A stretch of 64,000 bases of DNA from Bradyrhizobium sp. AZCC 1719 (GTDB lineage Bacteria > Pseudomonadota > Alphaproteobacteria > Rhizobiales > Xanthobacteraceae), in NCBI RefSeq assembly GCF_036924525.1, contig NZ_JAZHRU010000001.1, positions 2,261,001-2,325,000 of the forward strand, written 5' to 3'. Under the pieces are notes generated by a model. That model searched no databases and was not told where the DNA came from. It saw only the letters and a program-made list of their open reading frames with translations. The number at the start of each line of letters is the position of its first letter. The stretch's first letter is position 1. Below are positions 35,465 through 44,286 of this stretch, one piece after another. Both the position numbers and the translations under genes were made by a program.

Positions 35465-37645
35465 TCACTTCGGCCTTATCGCGTCCGCGGTGCCCTGGAT
35501 AAAGGCCTGGATCTTCACCACGTCGGCTTCGGTCAGCTTGCCGGTGAAGTCGGGCATGCCCTGATCGTGGAACGGGCCCTTGAACACGAAGTTCTTCAAG
35601 TTCTCGATGGTCTCCTTGGAGACATAGCCGAGATTCCTGACATTGCCGCCCTTGTCGACGCCGGGCACGCCATGGCACTGGGCGCAGGCGGTGACGTAGA
35701 GCGCAGTGCCTTCGGGAACGTCCTTCGGATCGTACTTGACGCCGGCGAGCAGGCCTTCGGTCTGGTACTTCACGAAGGCCGGCGGTGGCGCTTTGCCATC
35801 GATCGCGAAGGTATAGACCGTGCCAGGGCTCTGCAGTTCGGTGGCGCGCGCGGCAATCCCGAACACGCCGCCCCAACCGACCGCGATCGAGACATACTGC
35901 TTGCCGTCGATCAGATAGGTCGAGGCGGCCGCAACCACGCCGCTACCGACCGGCGTCTCCCAGAGCTTTTCGCCCGTCGTGGCGTTGTAGGCGATGAAGC
36001 GGCCGTCCGCAGTGCCCTGGAAAACGAGGTTGCCCGCGGTGGTGAGCGTGCCGCCGTTCCACGGCGCAACATATTCCGCGCGCCAGGCTTCCTTCTGCTT
36101 CACCGGGTCCCACGCGAGCAGGCGGCCGAACGGCGCGCTCTTCGGCGGCGTCGCGTTCAGCATGAAGCCGACGTTCCAGCCCGCCGCGGAAGCGAATTTG
36201 CCGGGCTCCTGTGCGTTGTGCTTGACCGCCTTTTCCGGCGTGAGGTTCACCGGAATGTTCTGCGCCGGCAGATAGACGAGGCCGGTCTGAGGATTGAACG
36301 ACATCGGATGCCAGTTATGGGCGCCGTACGGGCCCGGGATGCTGTCATACTGTTCCCTCCCGCGCGCCTCCTTCACCTCGATCGGCCGGCCGTTGGCGTC
36401 GTAGCCGGTCGCCCAGTTCACATCGACGAAGTTCTTGGCCGAGATGAACTTGCCGTTGGTGCGGTCGACGACGAAGAAGAAGCCATTCTTCGGCGCGTGC
36501 AGGATCACCTTGCGTGGCGTTCCATCGATGGTGAGATCGGCGAGGATCATCGGCTGGGTGGAGGTGTAGTCCCAGTGATCGCCGGGCGTCTCCTGATAGT
36601 GCCAGACATATTTTCCGGTGTCGGCGTTCAGCGCGACCAGCGAGGCCAGATAGAGGTTGTCGCCGCCGGACGGGCTGCGCACATCCCGATTCCACGGTGA
36701 GCCGTTGCCGGTGCCGATATAGACGAGGTTGAGGTCTGGATCGAAGGTGATGGTGTCCCACGCCGTTCCGCCGCCGCCGTTGATCCAGTATTTGCCGGCG
36801 GGGTCCCAGGTCTTGGCGGCGGCCGCCATTGATTCATCTTCGAACGGTTTTGACGGATCGCCCGGCACCGTGAACCAGCGCCAGGCCTGATTGCCGGTTT
36901 CGGCGTCGTAAGCGGTGACGTAGCCGCGGGCGCCGTACTCCGCACCGCCATTGCCGATCACGACCTTGCCGTTGAACACGCGCGGCGCGCCGGTGATGGT
37001 GTAGGAATGCTCCTTGTCGATCAGCGTGTCCTTTTCCCAGACCACTTTGCCGGTGACGGCGTCGAGCGCGATCAGCCGCCCGTCATAGACGCCGACGAAC
37101 ACCTTGCCTTTCCAGAGCGCAACGCCGCGATTGACCACGTCGCAGCAGCCTTTGTAGCCCTTTGTGCGATCGACCTTCGGATCGTACGTCCAGAGCCGCC
37201 TGCCGGTGCGGGCATCGATGGCATGCACCACGCTCCAGGACGCGGTCTGATACATGACGCCGTCGACAACGACCGGCGTCGCCTCGACGCCGCGAGAGGA
37301 TTCCAGCGGATAGCTCCACACCAGTCCGAGCTTCTTCACGTTGTCGGCGTTGATCTGGTTGAGCTTGGAAAAGCGCGTCTCGGCATAGTCGAGGCCGATG
37401 GTCGGCCAGTCGCTCGAGGTCGCGGTGTTGGCCTTGATCGATGCGCCGTCGACCGCCGAAGTAACCGCCTTGATGTGCTCGGGCGATCCCTTGACGGGTG
37501 TCTGCGCAAGGGCTGTGCTGCAGCCCAGCGTCAGGCCCAGCCCGATTGCGATCACGGCCTGCGCAAGGCGCGCCGGCCGACGGGAAGTGACGGCAATTTC
37601 AGGAAATAAAAGGCAAGCGGAATCAACGCGCGGCAAACGTGTCAT
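35465..37645 (-). CDS. PQQ-dependent alcohol dehydrogenase with cytochrome c domain
   Basis: This 726-residue quinohaemoprotein oxidises alcohols in the periplasm. A signal peptide ends near TALAQ at 48. The eight-bladed propeller carries the vicinal disulfide pair Cys167-Cys168 (KGYKGCCDVV), the catalytic Asp region PGDHWDYTSTQP, and blade motifs such as GRRLWTYDP and TGEKLWETPVG. A C-terminal cytochrome c domain binds haem through CAQCH (654-658) with Met697 in QGMPDF as likely sixth ligand, as in type II enzymes. GGGAGG precedes the ATG at 37645. It is convergent with the liv/ligase operon. Substrate unknown; no pqq or cytochrome partner gene is nearby. Confidence 0.92.
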   Translation of the reverse strand: MTRLPRVDSACLLFPEIAVTSRRPARLAQAVIAIGLGLTLGCSTALAQTPVKGSPEHIKAVTSAVDGASIKANTATSSDWPTIGLDYAETRFSKLNQINADNVKKLGLVWSYPLESSRGVEATPVVVDGVMYQTASWSVVHAIDARTGRRLWTYDPKVDRTKGYKGCCDVVNRGVALWKGKVFVGVYDGRLIALDAVTGKVVWEKDTLIDKEHSYTITGAPRVFNGKVVIGNGGAEYGARGYVTAYDAETGNQAWRWFTVPGDPSKPFEDESMAAAAKTWDPAGKYWINGGGGTAWDTITFDPDLNLVYIGTGNGSPWNRDVRSPSGGDNLYLASLVALNADTGKYVWHYQETPGDHWDYTSTQPMILADLTIDGTPRKVILHAPKNGFFFVVDRTNGKFISAKNFVDVNWATGYDANGRPIEVKEARGREQYDSIPGPYGAHNWHPMSFNPQTGLVYLPAQNIPVNLTPEKAVKHNAQEPGKFASAAGWNVGFMLNATPPKSAPFGRLLAWDPVKQKEAWRAEYVAPWNGGTLTTAGNLVFQGTADGRFIAYNATTGEKLWETPVGSGVVAAASTYLIDGKQYVSIAVGWGGVFGIAARATELQSPGTVYTFAIDGKAPPPAFVKYQTEGLLAGVKYDPKDVPEGTALYVTACAQCHGVPGVDKGGNVRNLGYVSKETIENLKNFVFKGPFHDQGMPDFTGKLTEADVVKIQAFIQGTADAIRPK

Positions 37646-37873
37646 CTCATTCCCTCCCAGTGATCTCTAGCGGATCTGGTGGAATGCTATGCCGGTGAGA
37701 AGGATCGCGTCAATCAACGCGATGCGCGAAATGAAAAAGAGAAAATTTGTCTCGCATGTTTTGCGCGAGCGCTTTCGCCGAACGAATGCAAGCTGGCATG
37801 CCGGCTGCAGCGCACCATTGGCCGTGAGACAGGGAAGATCAGGTAAGGAAAGCAGATTGCTGCCTGCCGTCGC

Positions 37874-37890
37874 CGCGCAACAATTGCGCG
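37874..37890 (-). terminator. Hairpin just after the cysteine protease gene
   Basis: CGCGCAA-CAA-TTGCGCG is a perfect seven-bp stem three bases past the protease stop on the minus strand. No T tract follows, so it may be a weak terminator or an mRNA-end stabiliser. Confidence 0.4.
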
Positions 37891-37893
37891 CCG

Positions 37894-38697
37894 TCATTCA
37901 GTTGGCACGTTCGAATGACGGGTCGGCGGAGCGGCCAGAGAACTCAAGACAAGCGGAGCCGCAAGCGTACTGCCCGAGGCGTCGGCGAGCAGCGGGGCAT
38001 CGGCATATCGCATCACGCCGTGCGGGCCGATGACGAATGTCGGCCGAAAGTTTCTGACGTCGACGTCCTCGACCATCGCCATGCGGCGGTTATCGAGCGT
38101 CAGCCAGCGCCCCTCCAGCCGCGCGGCAGCCACCGCATGGTCCTCGCCGCGGATGGTATCGTGCAGGACCACAATCCTGAGATCGTCGGGCGCGAGGCCG
38201 GCGCGGCGCAAGGCTATGAATTTCGCAATTGCATAATCCTCGCAGTCGCCACCGCCGCGCGCGAGCGTCGCGAGCGGCGGCGTCCAGACGTCGATCTGGC
38301 CGTGCTGGGCGAGGTCGCTCATCGGCCGGATGGCGAGATTGACGGCGCGGTTGATTTCGCCGAGCCGCGCGCGGCCTTCGCGCAAGCGCGCGGCGTCGAC
38401 AATGTCGAGGAATTTCAGTGCGGCCGGAGACACGCAGCCGTCACGGTCGCCTTCGCAGAGCGCAAGTTGCACCATTTCGTCGTCGAGCCGGCGCTGCACG
38501 CCAAGCCATTTGTCCCGCAGCCCGCCGCCGGCGAGGGAAGAAGCGGTAAGCCCGAACGGCTCGGCCGACCGCTGGACCAGCTCCGCCGGCGCGGATGGCT
38601 CGCCCGTCTCCGCGCGCAGGTCGGCCGGCCCGAACCAGGCCAGGCCGCACGCGACGATGCCCGCACGCCATGCGCGTGCATAGACTGACAACCCCAT
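37894..38697 (-). CDS. BTLCP cysteine protease, LapG-like
   Basis: This 267-residue protein belongs to the bacterial transglutaminase-like cysteine proteinases, the family of LapG, which cuts large adhesins near their N-terminus in the periplasm and so frees them from the outer membrane. The triad is visible: Cys152 in GGGDCEDYAIAKF, His187 in GEDHAVAAAR and Asp202 in WLTLDNRRMAM. A signal peptide covers about residues 1-29. The helix pattern before the Cys (AVNLAIRPMSDLAQHG with VWTPPLATLA) is typical. It faces away from the giant FecR/VCBS/RTX gene across a 671-bp gap. No LapD-like partner is in the window. Confidence 0.88.
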   Translation of the reverse strand: MGLSVYARAWRAGIVACGLAWFGPADLRAETGEPSAPAELVQRSAEPFGLTASSLAGGGLRDKWLGVQRRLDDEMVQLALCEGDRDGCVSPAALKFLDIVDAARLREGRARLGEINRAVNLAIRPMSDLAQHGQIDVWTPPLATLARGGGDCEDYAIAKFIALRRAGLAPDDLRIVVLHDTIRGEDHAVAAARLEGRWLTLDNRRMAMVEDVDVRNFRPTFVIGPHGVMRYADAPLLADASGSTLAAPLVLSSLAAPPTRHSNVPTE

Positions 38698-39368
38698 CTG
38701 ACACCCCTTGTCCGGGCATCGGCGGGCTTGCTCTGCCTGCTCGTGCCCAGATCATTTCAGAACGGGCAGGATGGGCAACGGCGCTTTTGATCCGTTTAAA
38801 ACGAGGGGAGACCTATCGGAAGTTTGCGAAGCAGCGTGAACGCGGCCTTGCCGGTTTGCAGAGGATTTTATCGATCCACTCAGATCGGCGCTCATCGGGG
38901 CCGCTTGGCCATCCGGGACAGGAGGCGGACACGGCGCAAAAGTTTACGGTTGCGGAAGGGTTACAGGTCACCGAATTAACCTTACCCACGGGATCGCTCG
39001 GTGCGCGATTGCAACCTGTCCCGGACGCCTTGAAGGCGATGACGGCTTCGAATGGATCCGCGAGGTGATCAGTCTTAAGGCGACTAGGAAGCGGCATTCG
39101 CTGCGCTGCGGCAGAGATAAATTATTATGACTGCTTATCTTTATGCCGTGGGAGGCCGTGCCCATTTTTCGATCAGCCCGAGTAAGTGCCGGCCTTTTCC
39201 TTGCCACACTTTCGCCGGACACTTTTTTCGGACCTTTTCGGTCCTGTTGCAGACATACCCCATATCGAGGGTATTCGCGGCATGCCTGCTTTTGTGTTCC
39301 TTACCTGCGTGGTATGAAAATCCCGCAGGGAAATTTCATAATTCTTAACCATTTAAATCGGTGCCCCA
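38698..39368. other. Long divergent intergenic region upstream of the giant adhesin gene
   Basis: This 671-bp stretch between the protease and adhesin genes has no convincing gene; short open frames at 39127-39348 lack coding character. The 39100-39360 part is clearly richer in A and T than its surroundings and contains GGACC-TTTTC-GGTCC (39230-39244) and an AT-rich end (TTCATAATTCTTAACC) just before the start codon. It probably holds both promoters and a long leader for the adhesin mRNA. Confidence 0.5.
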
Positions 39369-42300
39369 TTGAATTATGCCGGCAAATTCGGATCGGGAGA
39401 CCTCGACCCTTTTTCCGGCGCGGATGTCGGCCTTGGACCCCTGCTGTCATCGCACGGCCATCTTCCGTCTTCCGGCAAGTTCAATGTCGACAAAGTTTCG
39501 ACACATGCGCCGTCCGACGCCATAATCATTTCTGATGCTGATCTGCTCTTCAGCGGCGACTTCAAGCGATCGGGCGTCGACCTGATCCTCAGTAGCGGCG
39601 ACCGCGAGGTCGTGCTGCGCGACTACTTCAGGGGCGAGAAGCGCGCTGCGCTGGCCTCGCCCGATGGCGCCCATCTCACCGGCGACATCGTCAACGCGCT
39701 GAGCGGGCACACCCAGTTCGCGCAAGCGGACGGCAGTCCGAGCGTCGCGCCGCCTGTGATCGGGCACGTCACCAAGCTGACGGGGAATGCGACCGCGATC
39801 CGCAACGGCGTCTCGATCATCCTGAACCAGGGCGAAACCGTCCATAAAGGCGACGTCGTCCAGTCCGGCTCCGATTCGACGCTCGGCATCACCTTCATCG
39901 ACGGCACCGTGTTCGGTCTCGCATCGAATGCCAGGATGGTGCTGAACGAGATGGTCTACGACCCCAACGGGTCGGACAACAGGTCGCTGCTTAGCCTGGT
40001 GCAGGGCACGATCTCGTTCGTCGCCGGCGCCACCGCCAAGAAAGGCGACATGAAGGTCGACACCCCGGTCGCGACCATGGGCATCCGCGGCACCGCGGTG
40101 CTGGTCGAGATCGACTTCGAAGTGCCGGGCCAAGGCGGTGCGCCGCCGGCGAAATTCCAGGTGCTGGTCGAGCCCGACGGCACCACCGGCTCCTACATCC
40201 TGTTCGACAAGACTACGCTGACACCGATTGCGACCGTCAACCGGGCCGGAACGCAGACGATCGTCAGCGGCCAGGGCACGGTCAGCTTTCAATCGTCGGT
40301 GCAGCTATCGCCCGACGCGCAGAAGATCATCAGCGACGTGTTCTCGCTGAAGTTCACCGACCTGAACAACCCGAACACCAAGCTCACCAACAATTTTACC
40401 GATTCGATCGTTCCGGAAACGTTGTTCGTCAAGCTGGCCGGCGGGGAGTTCATTCCCGTGACGCTTCAGCTACTCAACATCCCCGGCGGGGCTACTCCCC
40501 CCGTGGATCCGGGGCCGCCCCCCAGGCTTGTGCATATTCCGGGGCCGCCGCTGGCAGCGGCGCACGGCGGCGCCGTTACCGAACGGATCGATGTGACCGC
40601 GAGCTCCGCGCTCGATAGCATATCGAGTGTCGTCAACTATATCGATGTCAACGTCGGCGACACTCCGACCGTCAGTACGCAGTTTTCTTCCTTCATTTAT
40701 CAGAACGCGCAGGGCGCCGACGTCACCGCTACGCTGACGGCGCAGCAACTGGCCGCGATCAAAGCGGTCGAAGTGCCGCTGTCCGTGGTGCAGGATCCCA
40801 ACGGCAAGAACATCGGTACGGCGACCTGGACGTACAACATTGCCGACGGCGCGTTCGACTTCCTCGCCGCCGGCGAGACGCTGAAGCTGACCTACATGGC
40901 GCGGGTCGACAACAACTACGCGCCGAGCAACGAGACGACGTTCGTGCCGTTTACGATCGTCATCACGGGCACCAATGACAAGCCGACGATCTCTGCGACC
41001 GGCGGCGAGATCACGGAGCGGATCGGCACCGGCAATACGGTGATCGATACCGTGTCCGGCACCGTTACCTTCGGCGATGTCGACCTGACCGACCGTCCCG
41101 TCGTCAGCGCGGCGATCTCCACCACCGATCCGTTCCGCTATTACGATGCGCAGGGCGCCGACATCACCGCGACGCTGACGCCGGAACAGTTGGCGGCGAT
41201 CCTGGCTGTCGAGGTGCCGCTGACGGTGGTGCCGGCTCCCGGAAACAGCAACAACGGCACGGCAACCTGGACCTACAGCATCGAGGACAGCAAGTTCGAC
41301 TTTATCGCCAAGGGCGAGACGCTGACCCTCAATTACGTCGCGCAAGTCGATGACGGCCATGGCGGTGTCATCTCCACGCCGATCACGGTTTCGATCCAGG
41401 GCGCCGACGTCGTCGTCGTCGGTACCAACGACGTTCCGACCATCGCGGCAACGAGCGCTGCGTTCCCCGAGCTGGTGAATCCCAGCCAGCCGAATCCGAC
41501 CGGATCCACGGCGCTTCATACGGTATCGGGCACGATCAGTTTCACCGACGTCGACCTGACCGATCGCCCGGTGGCGAGCGCGGCGTTCACGTCTTTCACC
41601 TACAAGAATGCCGCCCTCACCGATATCACCTCATCGCTCACTGCAGCCCAGCTCGCCGCGATCGCGGCTGTTGATGTGCCGCTGACGGTGGTGCAGGCTA
41701 ACGGCAATACCAACAACGGTTCGGCAAGCTGGAGGTACAGCGCAGCCGACGGAGCGTTCGATTTCCTCGCCGACGGCGAAATCCTGACGCTGACCTATAC
41801 GGCCACGGTCGATGATCGCCATGGCGGTGTGGTGACCAAGCCGTTTACCGTTACCGTCACCGGCAGCAACGATACGGCTGATATCACCAGCGACCCGCAG
41901 ACCGCGACCATCGCCGAACGTGCCGACGCCCACAATTCAGCGACGCCGGATACCGCCAGCGGCGCGATCACGTTCACCGATGCCGATCTGACCGACACGC
42001 ACGACGTCAAGATCACCGGCGTCAGCGCCTCCGGCGTGATGACCGGCCTCGCCAACGGAACGGTCCAGCTAGGCTGGCTGTCGCTGGGGCCATTGACCGA
42101 TTCCACCGATGGCGTGCAGGGCTTGCAGAGCTGGTCGTTCTCGGCGCCGGATAGTTATTTCGACTACCTCGCCGATGGCGAGACGGTCACGCTGACCTAC
42201 ACGGTGGAGGTCGACGACCACCATAGCGGCATCACGTGGCAGGATGTCGTCGTCACGATCAAGGGCAGCAACGACGCGCCTGAAATCGCTGATATCGCAC

Positions 42301-44219
42301 AGCAGGGCCTCACCGAGCCAACCGACACCGCGGCGCTGACGACGACGATCCCGGTCACTTTCACTGATCGCGACCTGTCCGACATCGGACACACCGCAGC
42401 TATCACCGGCGTGCTGGCATCCGGCACGACCACGGGCCTTTCGCTCAACGCGACGGCGCTGATCGCACTGGTCACGCCGGGCACGGTGACCAAGGCTGCC
42501 GGTACGTCCTCCGGATCGGTCAATCTGTCATTCTCGGCGGCCTCGACCGCGTTCGATTATCTGGCGAAGGGCGAGGTCCTGACGCTGACCTACACGGTTG
42601 CGATCAACGATGGCGATGGCGGCGTGACGCCGAAGACCTTTGTCGTCACGGTTACCGGCACCGACGACGCGCCTGAAATCGCCAACATCGCGCAGAAGAA
42701 TCTGACCGAGCAGACCGATGCCTCGGCGCTGACGGCGACGATCCCGGTCACCTTCACCGACGCCGATCTGGCCGATGTCGGTCACGCCGCCAGCATCACC
42801 GGCGTGGCGGTGTCGGGCACCACCACCGGCCTTGCGCTCGATGACGCCGCGCTGATCGCGCTGGTGAAGCCGGGCGCTGTGGCCAAGAATTCCGGCTCCT
42901 CCACCGGCTCGGTCGATCTCAGCTTCTCGGCCGCATCGTCTGCTTTCGACTATCTCGCGGCCGGCGAGCAACTGACGCTCACCTACACGGTTTCGATCGA
43001 CGATGGCGATGGCGGGGTAGCCGCGCAGACCTTCGTCGTCACCGTCACCGGCACCAACGATGCGCCGGTGTTCACCGGCGCCAATCTCGCGCCGACCTAT
43101 CAGGCGGGCGACGCGGCGGTCGCTCTGGCCGGCAGTGTCTCGGCCAGCGACGTCGATAGCAGCAGCTACGCCGGCGGATCGTTCACCGCGACAGTGACGG
43201 CTGGCGGAAACCAGGGTGACACGCTTGCCATTGCAAACGGCGGCCTCATCTCGCTCAGCGGCACCAACATCATGTACGACGCGGACGGCGCCGCCGGCCC
43301 AGGCAGCGCCAAGATTGTCGGAACGCTCTCGGATTACGACACCAACAGCCTGACGGTGACGCTGAACGGAAATGCCGACGATGCGGCCGTCGCGGCGCTG
43401 GCGCAGGCGATCGAGTTTTCGAACTCCAAGTCCGCGCCCGTCGCCGGCGAGCGCACCGTGACGTTCACACTCAGGGATGGCGGCGGCACCGCCAATGGCG
43501 CGACCGACAACGCGTTCTTCACCACCAAAGTCATGGTCGCGCCGGTCATCCAGACCGACCAGCTCAGCATCACCGACCACCGCGAGGGAACGACCACCCT
43601 TTTCGGCCTGTACGTTGCCCATCCCGACGCGGGAGACACATTGTCGGTCACCGTCGTGCCCGCAAGCGATGCCGGCAGTGTTGAGCTGTCGGAGGTCTCC
43701 GGCACGCTGGCGCAGGTCAACGATGCGCTGAGCGGCGTTAACTATCATGACGGCCAGGGAACCCAAGAAACCGACATTGTGACGGTTACGGTTTCGGATG
43801 GCTCCGCCACCGATACCGTCAATTTCATTTTCAATGTGGCCGGAACGAACGGTCTCGACACCACGACGCTCGCGACCTCCGGCAAGGACGTGATCTTCTC
43901 GACCGAGCAGGCCGATATCCTGAAGGGCGGCGACGGCGCCGACCAGTTCGTGTTCGCGGAAGAGATGGGCAAGGACACGGTCACCGATTTCCAGCCTGGG
44001 CAGGACAAGATTGACCTTCTTGCCTACGTTCCATTTACTTCAGGTGATTCCGGTTCCTTCGATCTATGGCTCAAGAGGGGCGCGGTCGAGCCGGTGGGCT
44101 CCGAGGACTCCGATACCCTGATTCAGTTCGATGCTGTCAACAGCATCAAGCTGTCGAACGTTGCCAAGGCAAGCCTGCAGATGAGCGACTTCATCCTTCA
44201 CCCCGGCGGGTATAGCTGA
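39369..44219 (+). CDS. Giant FecR/VCBS-repeat/RTX secreted adhesin-like protein
   Basis: This 1616-residue protein has no Sec signal. Residues 1-125 are a variable N-region; 133-240 form a FecR-like domain (IGHVTKLTGNATAIRNG, then GDVVQSGSDSTLGITFIDGT and VATMGIRGTAVLVEI) resembling LapA-type retention modules. From about 403 come six VCBS/cadherin-like repeats of about 131-145 residues, each ending VTGTNDAP-like, then two more beta domains from 1242. The C-terminus has an RTX nonapeptide LKGGDGADQFVF and GKDTVTDFQPGQDKIDL, a type I secretion signal. The start is a TTG at 39369 because an in-frame stop at 39354 leaves no ATG or GTG. Export is probably by a type I system; the protein may be an adhesin held at the surface. 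Confidence 0.88.
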   Translation: MNYAGKFGSGDLDPFSGADVGLGPLLSSHGHLPSSGKFNVDKVSTHAPSDAIIISDADLLFSGDFKRSGVDLILSSGDREVVLRDYFRGEKRAALASPDGAHLTGDIVNALSGHTQFAQADGSPSVAPPVIGHVTKLTGNATAIRNGVSIILNQGETVHKGDVVQSGSDSTLGITFIDGTVFGLASNARMVLNEMVYDPNGSDNRSLLSLVQGTISFVAGATAKKGDMKVDTPVATMGIRGTAVLVEIDFEVPGQGGAPPAKFQVLVEPDGTTGSYILFDKTTLTPIATVNRAGTQTIVSGQGTVSFQSSVQLSPDAQKIISDVFSLKFTDLNNPNTKLTNNFTDSIVPETLFVKLAGGEFIPVTLQLLNIPGGATPPVDPGPPPRLVHIPGPPLAAAHGGAVTERIDVTASSALDSISSVVNYIDVNVGDTPTVSTQFSSFIYQNAQGADVTATLTAQQLAAIKAVEVPLSVVQDPNGKNIGTATWTYNIADGAFDFLAAGETLKLTYMARVDNNYAPSNETTFVPFTIVITGTNDKPTISATGGEITERIGTGNTVIDTVSGTVTFGDVDLTDRPVVSAAISTTDPFRYYDAQGADITATLTPEQLAAILAVEVPLTVVPAPGNSNNGTATWTYSIEDSKFDFIAKGETLTLNYVAQVDDGHGGVISTPITVSIQGADVVVVGTNDVPTIAATSAAFPELVNPSQPNPTGSTALHTVSGTISFTDVDLTDRPVASAAFTSFTYKNAALTDITSSLTAAQLAAIAAVDVPLTVVQANGNTNNGSASWRYSAADGAFDFLADGEILTLTYTATVDDRHGGVVTKPFTVTVTGSNDTADITSDPQTATIAERADAHNSATPDTASGAITFTDADLTDTHDVKITGVSASGVMTGLANGTVQLGWLSLGPLTDSTDGVQGLQSWSFSAPDSYFDYLADGETVTLTYTVEVDDHHSGITWQDVVVTIKGSNDAPEIADIAQQGLTEPTDTAALTTTIPVTFTDRDLSDIGHTAAITGVLASGTTTGLSLNATALIALVTPGTVTKAAGTSSGSVNLSFSAASTAFDYLAKGEVLTLTYTVAINDGDGGVTPKTFVVTVTGTDDAPEIANIAQKNLTEQTDASALTATIPVTFTDADLADVGHAASITGVAVSGTTTGLALDDAALIALVKPGAVAKNSGSSTGSVDLSFSAASSAFDYLAAGEQLTLTYTVSIDDGDGGVAAQTFVVTVTGTNDAPVFTGANLAPTYQAGDAAVALAGSVSASDVDSSSYAGGSFTATVTAGGNQGDTLAIANGGLISLSGTNIMYDADGAAGPGSAKIVGTLSDYDTNSLTVTLNGNADDAAVAALAQAIEFSNSKSAPVAGERTVTFTLRDGGGTANGATDNAFFTTKVMVAPVIQTDQLSITDHREGTTTLFGLYVAHPDAGDTLSVTVVPASDAGSVELSEVSGTLAQVNDALSGVNYHDGQGTQETDIVTVTVSDGSATDTVNFIFNVAGTNGLDTTTLATSGKDVIFSTEQADILKGGDGADQFVFAEEMGKDTVTDFQPGQDKIDLLAYVPFTSGDSGSFDLWLKRGAVEPVGSEDSDTLIQFDAVNSIKLSNVAKASLQMSDFILHPGGYS
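42306..43091 (+). repeat. Tandem 393-bp VCBS repeats in the adhesin gene
   Basis: Two neighbouring units of 131 codons start at 42306 (GLTEPTDTAAL) and 42699 (NLTEQTDASAL). They share long stretches of DNA such as GCGACGATCCCGGTCAC and most protein positions, pointing to a recent duplication, while the four repeats upstream are more diverged. Confidence 0.8.
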
Positions 44220-44286
44220 TCCCTCCGGTATGGCCCCGCGAGGCTGCAGGCATGCCTGACGTTTCGATGCGTGATATCCAGACGGC

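Noticed and set aside
39127..39348. Small open frames in the gap before the adhesin gene
   Set aside because: No ribosome site and no protein-like composition; the AT-rich sequence fits a leader better.
42306..43091. Tandem repeats as a CRISPR-like array
   Set aside because: The units are 393 bp, in frame and protein-coding; no short repeat-spacer pattern exists anywhere in the window.
42528..43766. Minus-strand open frame of about 412 codons in the adhesin region
   Set aside because: It mirrors the repeats of the giant gene and has no recognisable protein features.
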